A DNA stretch of 62,000 nt from Symbiodinium natans (lineage: Eukaryota; Sar; Dinophyceae; Suessiales; Symbiodiniaceae): contig CAJNDS010002172.1 of NCBI GenBank assembly GCA_905221605.1, positions 300,613-362,612 of the forward strand, given 5' to 3'. Below the pieces are notes generated by a model. That model searched no databases, was not told the DNA's origin, and saw nothing but the letters and a program-made list of their open reading frames with translations. Positions 58,366 to 62,000 of this stretch are shown piece after piece; the first letter of the stretch is position 1, and the number at the start of each line of letters is the position of its first letter. A program made the position numbers and the translations under genes.

Positions 58366-58401
58366 GGGGGGGGGGCTGCGCCCCCCCCCCCCAACCCCCC
58401 C
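58366..58401. repeat. GC hairpin cluster 5
   Basis: Related to cluster 3, within the second duplicated segment. Confidence 0.85.
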
Positions 58402-58451
58402 GCTCTTTACTTTTCGAAACAAAAAAAGTTTCGCTTGTACTCCTCTGATTT

Positions 58452-59590
58452 TTCAAATAACAGGAATTGGGCAACTTTTGCACTTGAAGCTGCGGAAAGC
58501 TTCGTAATGCGAAAAGGGCTCGCTGCAATGCTCCCGTACTGCGCAGGCACAGTGCTTTGGGTACATGACGGGGTGTACGTCAAAAATAGAAACGCAGTTT
58601 CGCCCTTCATCGAAGGGGCTACTGAAGCGTTGGTTCAGCTCATCCAGGTGGGGCAGCACTGTCATCCACAGGTCACACCTAACCGGACCTAACCAGGAAT
58701 TTGCTAACCTACAAGATGTCTTTGCTATTACCACCACGAAGAATGAATTTAATGCGGCAGTTGATGCGTTAAACGCTGCGGGTATCGCGTGTCATAGCCC
58801 TGCTCTCCCAAAGCGCCCAAAGGCAACCACCAACAGGGTGTCCAAGCGCCTTATCCTGGAAGTTCAGGATATCCTCGAGGTCGAGAGGCAAAGAGACGAC
58901 AAAAGGAGACGCGTTGATGTTACAGCTGTTCCGCGTAGGGGATTGTGGGTAACACCCCCCTCGTTGTGATGCGTGTAGTCCCCATTTCAACCTCTTTCGT
59001 GATGGCGGCACCTTTGGCTCAGACCAGTTGTGAACGCCCGGGCACAACCAAACATGCTGGCCGCCACACGCTGCCTCCTGGCTTGGCGTTACCATGAAGC
59101 CATTGGAAGTCATTCCAGCACAGCTGACTTCGAACTCACAGTCCTCCCTGCTGCAGCGGGAGCGATCCTCGTGGCTCTCTTAGAGGAAAGCAAGTCGAAC
59201 GAAGCCCTTTCCCCGTACCATAAGGATCGTTTTATATCGAGGCGTCTCCTTTTTGGCAATCCACTGATCATTCACGAGATTGTCGAAGATCTGGATGAGG
59301 AAAAACTCCTACTTGCATGGACTCTCATTGAATTCATTGCAAGGCTGGACGCTGCCACTCAACCTCGCGCTACCGTGTCAATGCTATGGAAAATAAGTGC
59401 ACCATATCTCTGTACCATCTCATGCGTTGGAGAACGTGCGCTTGCCCAATCACTTTCGGAGCACTTTTCTTTGACCCCCAAGTGGTCTTTACGAGTTGTC
59501 GGAGCTTTAATCGGTCACAAAACTGGATGGGGTAGGGTAGAGGCATTGCTCCAGGTCTTAACGCCAAGAGCTAACAGTCATTGCCCGTGA
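58452..59590 (+). pseudogene. Unknown coding region, part 1 (frames 1 and 2)
   Basis: Protein-like sequence appears right after the low-complexity block: NWATFALEAAESFVMRKGLA, YCAGTVLWVHDGVYVKNRNA and VSPFIEGATEALVQLIQVGQ in one frame to 58,692, then QEFANLQDVFAITTTKNEFN, AAVDALNAAGIACHSPALPK and LILEVQDILEVERQRDDKRR in another to 58,969, and NMLAATRCLLAWRYHEAIGS, FGNPLIIHEIVEDLDEEKLL and WSLRVVGALIGHKTGWGRVE (59,030-59,590). Composition (hydrophobic helices, acidic runs) is unlike the chance frames further left. Not recognised. It may be exons of one gene, or a broken element ORF. Confidence 0.45.
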
Positions 59591-61312
59591 ACTGTGTGAG
59601 TGTGAACCCCCTATCACTTCTTTTGGCCGTGGTAGTCATACCTTGTTTCTCACAACAATAGATCCAGAGCCACGCCCACCTTTGGCCATCTGTTCGCAGA
59701 CAGTGGAGCTATGTGCCAATGTGTCCACTAAGTGAGAGTGTGGTTGCCCCTTGTACTTTGTGCTCGGTGGGCTTTATTGCCGCTTATGGAACTCGTACCT
59801 TTGCGTGCTCCTCTGTTATTTGCTTCGTTGTTTGATCACTGCTAACATTGTGTCACCTACCCCTCCCCATCCAATAGTTGGCACATGCGTGACAGTCATT
59901 TTGCTCAAGCGCTCGTTATGGGAGCACTGACCCTTAACCCGCGCAATGGCTTTCTGTCTGGATTTGGCACCGGATCATCTTAGGAAGATTCTTGGCTTTT
60001 CCATCCATACTTCGCCCTGCCTCTTCTCGTATGACAACAAATTCTGCACCGTGGAGTCCAGTATCGCCTTTTGTATTCTGTAGCTGGCTGGCACGGTCTC
60101 CATTCGTGCACACTTGGACGCCAATGTAAAGTCCTCCAAATTGGTTGGGGCTGCTCTACCGCTGTTGGTCCAAGGGACTTGCCCTCCAGTTAAGGGTAGA
60201 TGGATGCGGATGCCTTGAGTGGCAGCAATGGGGGTTGCAAACTCTGCGCGCTATAGGTTCGATGAGTGGCATAATGTTCTTGCTGGGGCAGACGCATAAA
60301 ATTGCGCTCCCGGTGACATTGCATGCATCTTGCAGAATTGCTACTACCACCCTGGGCAGCTACGAGGTGTTTTTTCTTCGGTTGAGCTTGCTGTCTTTGG
60401 CCTGGCGTTCTTAAACGCCCCTCTGGGCCCCTTCCAGCCGAGAATGGCACCGGTGCGTCACGAGTGCAAGAGCAGTTTACCACCCAAACGGCCTGCGCCT
60501 TTCACGAACAGGGTCTTGGTGCGACCTGTGCTTTCGTTGGCCAAAGCGCCACCTTCCTCGTTTTAGTTGGACTCGAGTGGATGTATGCTATGGTGTAGCT
60601 CACCCTACACGCACAGAGTGTACCTCCTCGACTCTACCCAACTAGGCGCTGAACTTCTTCCGCTCCTCCTGGAAAACATGGCCTTCCGACTTGATCTAAA
60701 TCTGGTACAAATCCAAGTAGTTGTCCAGGGACTGACTTTTGCTGTCCCTCTAGTCAGCTTTCTTGTTGATTGGCCTGTTGGCATGGTCTTTATTGCTGTT
60801 GTCTCCCCCTTTAAGCACATGGTAGAGGCGCATCCGGTCCTGGAGGGTCTTACTTTAGCAGGTGCCTCTGTGTCAATCCGCCTGATGGGATGCTCTCCCT
60901 CAATCTCACAATCGATCCAATGCTGCCGGTCCTAATGCTGCAAATACGAATTGTGCAACACATGCGGCAACGGAGTGGTTACTTTGAAAGTCGGGCTTTC
61001 ATACTTTGCGATGAACAGGGCTTTGTTGCGGACACGTGCACCAAAATCCAAACAGCGTTCCATGAGGATGCGAGTGCTTCTTAAGTACAAGTGCCTCACC
61101 TTCGAAGGTCACCTGTTTAGATTGGTCTCCGCCTCCCACAGCCTACTTTGATGCCAGGACGGCTGGCTTTGCTGCATTGGGAACGCCTTCTTGCCGCCTT
61201 TTGGCTTACACTAGCGTAGTAGTGCTTTGGCTCATGGGAGTCTGAGGCTGCCCCGCAACGTCACTTTCCTGCCGCCACACTATACGACTCGTTGCCTTGC
61301 GGCCCAACTTGA
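59575..61312 (+). pseudogene. Unknown coding region, part 2 (one frame with stops)
   Basis: A single frame (codons starting at multiples of three) reads protein-like across 59,580-61,310 with stops at 59,733, 59,928, 60,081, 60,216, 60,297, 60,564, 60,933 and a few more. Seven stops in about 450 codons to 60,935 is about a third of what random sequence would give. Segments include FCLDLAPDHLRKILGFSIHT, AHLDANVKSSKLVGAALPLL, GVFSSVELAVFGLAFLNAPL and LGAELLPLLLENMAFRLDLN. I infer an old coding sequence with substitutions, or one with introns. Confidence 0.4.
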
Positions 61313-62000
61313 GCATGTCAACAGAGGAAGATTGCCTTGACAGCGACCCAAGGCAGCTTGAGTACGCCCGTACTTGCTCTGCCGCAAGCTCTGTCCTTGG
61401 ATTTGTCCCCGGTGGCCTTGACGGTCCTAGGCAATGACCCTCTAATTCCTCTTTGCGGAGGTGGAGAGGACCCTGTGCAAAGATTGACATCGTCAGTCGC
61501 GCAACGCCTTCTTGTGGATCTCTGCAACATCAAGGTTGTTCTTGCCCTGCCATTGCAGAGTGTTCATGGCACTGAAAATGCCGCTGATGCCTTCCAGGCT
61601 TGGCTTAGTTGGAGCATAAGACAAGAAATAAAGATCGGCCAGGTCTCGGGCGGCTTAGACTTTCATTGGCACATGCTTCATTGGTGCCAATTGGCTATCC
61701 AGTCTGTGGCCTGTCTTGCATCAGTTAATTCGCACTGGTTCCGACTTCTCTTGGAAGGTCTGAGGGGAATGCCCTTCTTTGCGATTCCCACGGGGGAACA
61801 CGCCGGAGCGTTCTTTGGAGTCACGCCTCTTGACGAATGCACTTACGACGTCCATGCAGTTGGAGACTTTCCACTCGCGAGCCTCCGCTTCCTCCGACTG
61901 CGTTCACCGTTTACAGCTGATTTTGCCAATCAAACTCCTGCAAGGCAGCTCCTGGGCGGGCGACTTGCTCATGAGCATCATTGGCCTGCCCAAATGGATT
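61313..62000 (+). CDS. Unknown protein, part 3, open to the window edge
   Basis: A stop-free frame of about 229 codons without an internal start at its beginning runs off the right edge. It reads ALPQALSLDLSPVALTVLGN, VAQRLLVDLCNIKVVLALPL, ADAFQAWLSWSIRQEIKIGQ, GLDFHWHMLHWCQLAIQSVA, MPFFAIPTGEHAGAFFGVTP and ARQLLGGRLAHEHHWPAQMD. Composition is balanced and globular. No family recognised. It shifts by one frame from part 2, so it may be an exon or lie after a frameshift. Confidence 0.5.

Larger units (their letters stand above)
57047..58451. repeat. Low-complexity block with tandem duplication and GC clusters
   Basis: Pyrimidine-rich stretches (CCCTTCTCTCTTCTCC and similar), AT-rich phrases (AACAAAAGAAGATTCGAGG) and GGGGGGTGGAATTTAGA units recur. 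A segment of about 385 bases starting near 57,669 is repeated starting near 58,054. A run of 40 A lies at 58,009-58,048. Composition differs sharply from both flanks. Frames translated here are low-complexity and not genes. Confidence 0.85.

Overview
The window looks like nuclear DNA of a eukaryotic alga, most probably a dinoflagellate of the Symbiodiniaceae/Polarella type. The grounds are TTTAGGG telomere-type repeats, a moderately GC-rich genome with almost no recognisable host genes, long reverse transcriptases with the style seen in dinoflagellate retroelements, and retroelement 5' ends that begin with GGCTCAAG, the last eight bases of the dinoflagellate spliced leader. No rRNA, tRNA, CRISPR or bacterial operon was recognised. 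The species call is inference.

Layout. 1-9,655: a mosaic of telomere-like arrays in both orientations, mixed with degenerate variants and short unique spacers; no convincing gene. 9,656-28,590: non-coding-looking DNA with a 242-bp satellite (17,768-19,107), a family of diverged 1-2 kb repeats (21.6-25.9 kb) and two isolated telomere-like arrays (19.76 and 26.77 kb). 28,590-57,046: a nest of retroelements. 57,047-58,450: low-complexity DNA with GC hairpin clusters. 58,452-62,000: a decayed or interrupted protein-coding region of unknown family.

The nest can be read as layers. A non-LTR retrotransposon family (ORF1 plus an ORF2 with apurinic endonuclease, reverse transcriptase, zinc knuckle and RNase H) is present as copy B (50,507-56,986, minus strand, 14-bp target duplication) and copy A (30,383-34,187 + 46,730-49,052). 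Two shorter elements with related 3' tails (D at 28,687-30,357 and E, now split) lie head-to-tail with them. All use one target, the half-site GAACCTGGGTT of a palindrome. Copy A was later broken twice: by a 1.45-kb inversion (47,606-49,052) that flipped its ORF1, and by a 12.5-kb tyrosine-recombinase retroelement that sits inside its endonuclease domain.

That 12.5-kb element (34,188-46,729, coding on the minus strand) is the most interesting object. It has complete split direct repeats (A1 - body - B1 A2 - spacer - B2), as in Ngaro/PAT-type YR retrotransposons. Its ends are confirmed by the empty site in copy B, and the two B repeats look identical by eye, so insertion was probably recent. 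Its genes run gag-like ORFs, tyrosine recombinase, CCCH zinc-finger gag-like ORF, cytosine-methyltransferase-like domain, then reverse transcriptase/RNase H. This order is unusual, since the recombinase normally comes last, and the element is far longer than typical members.
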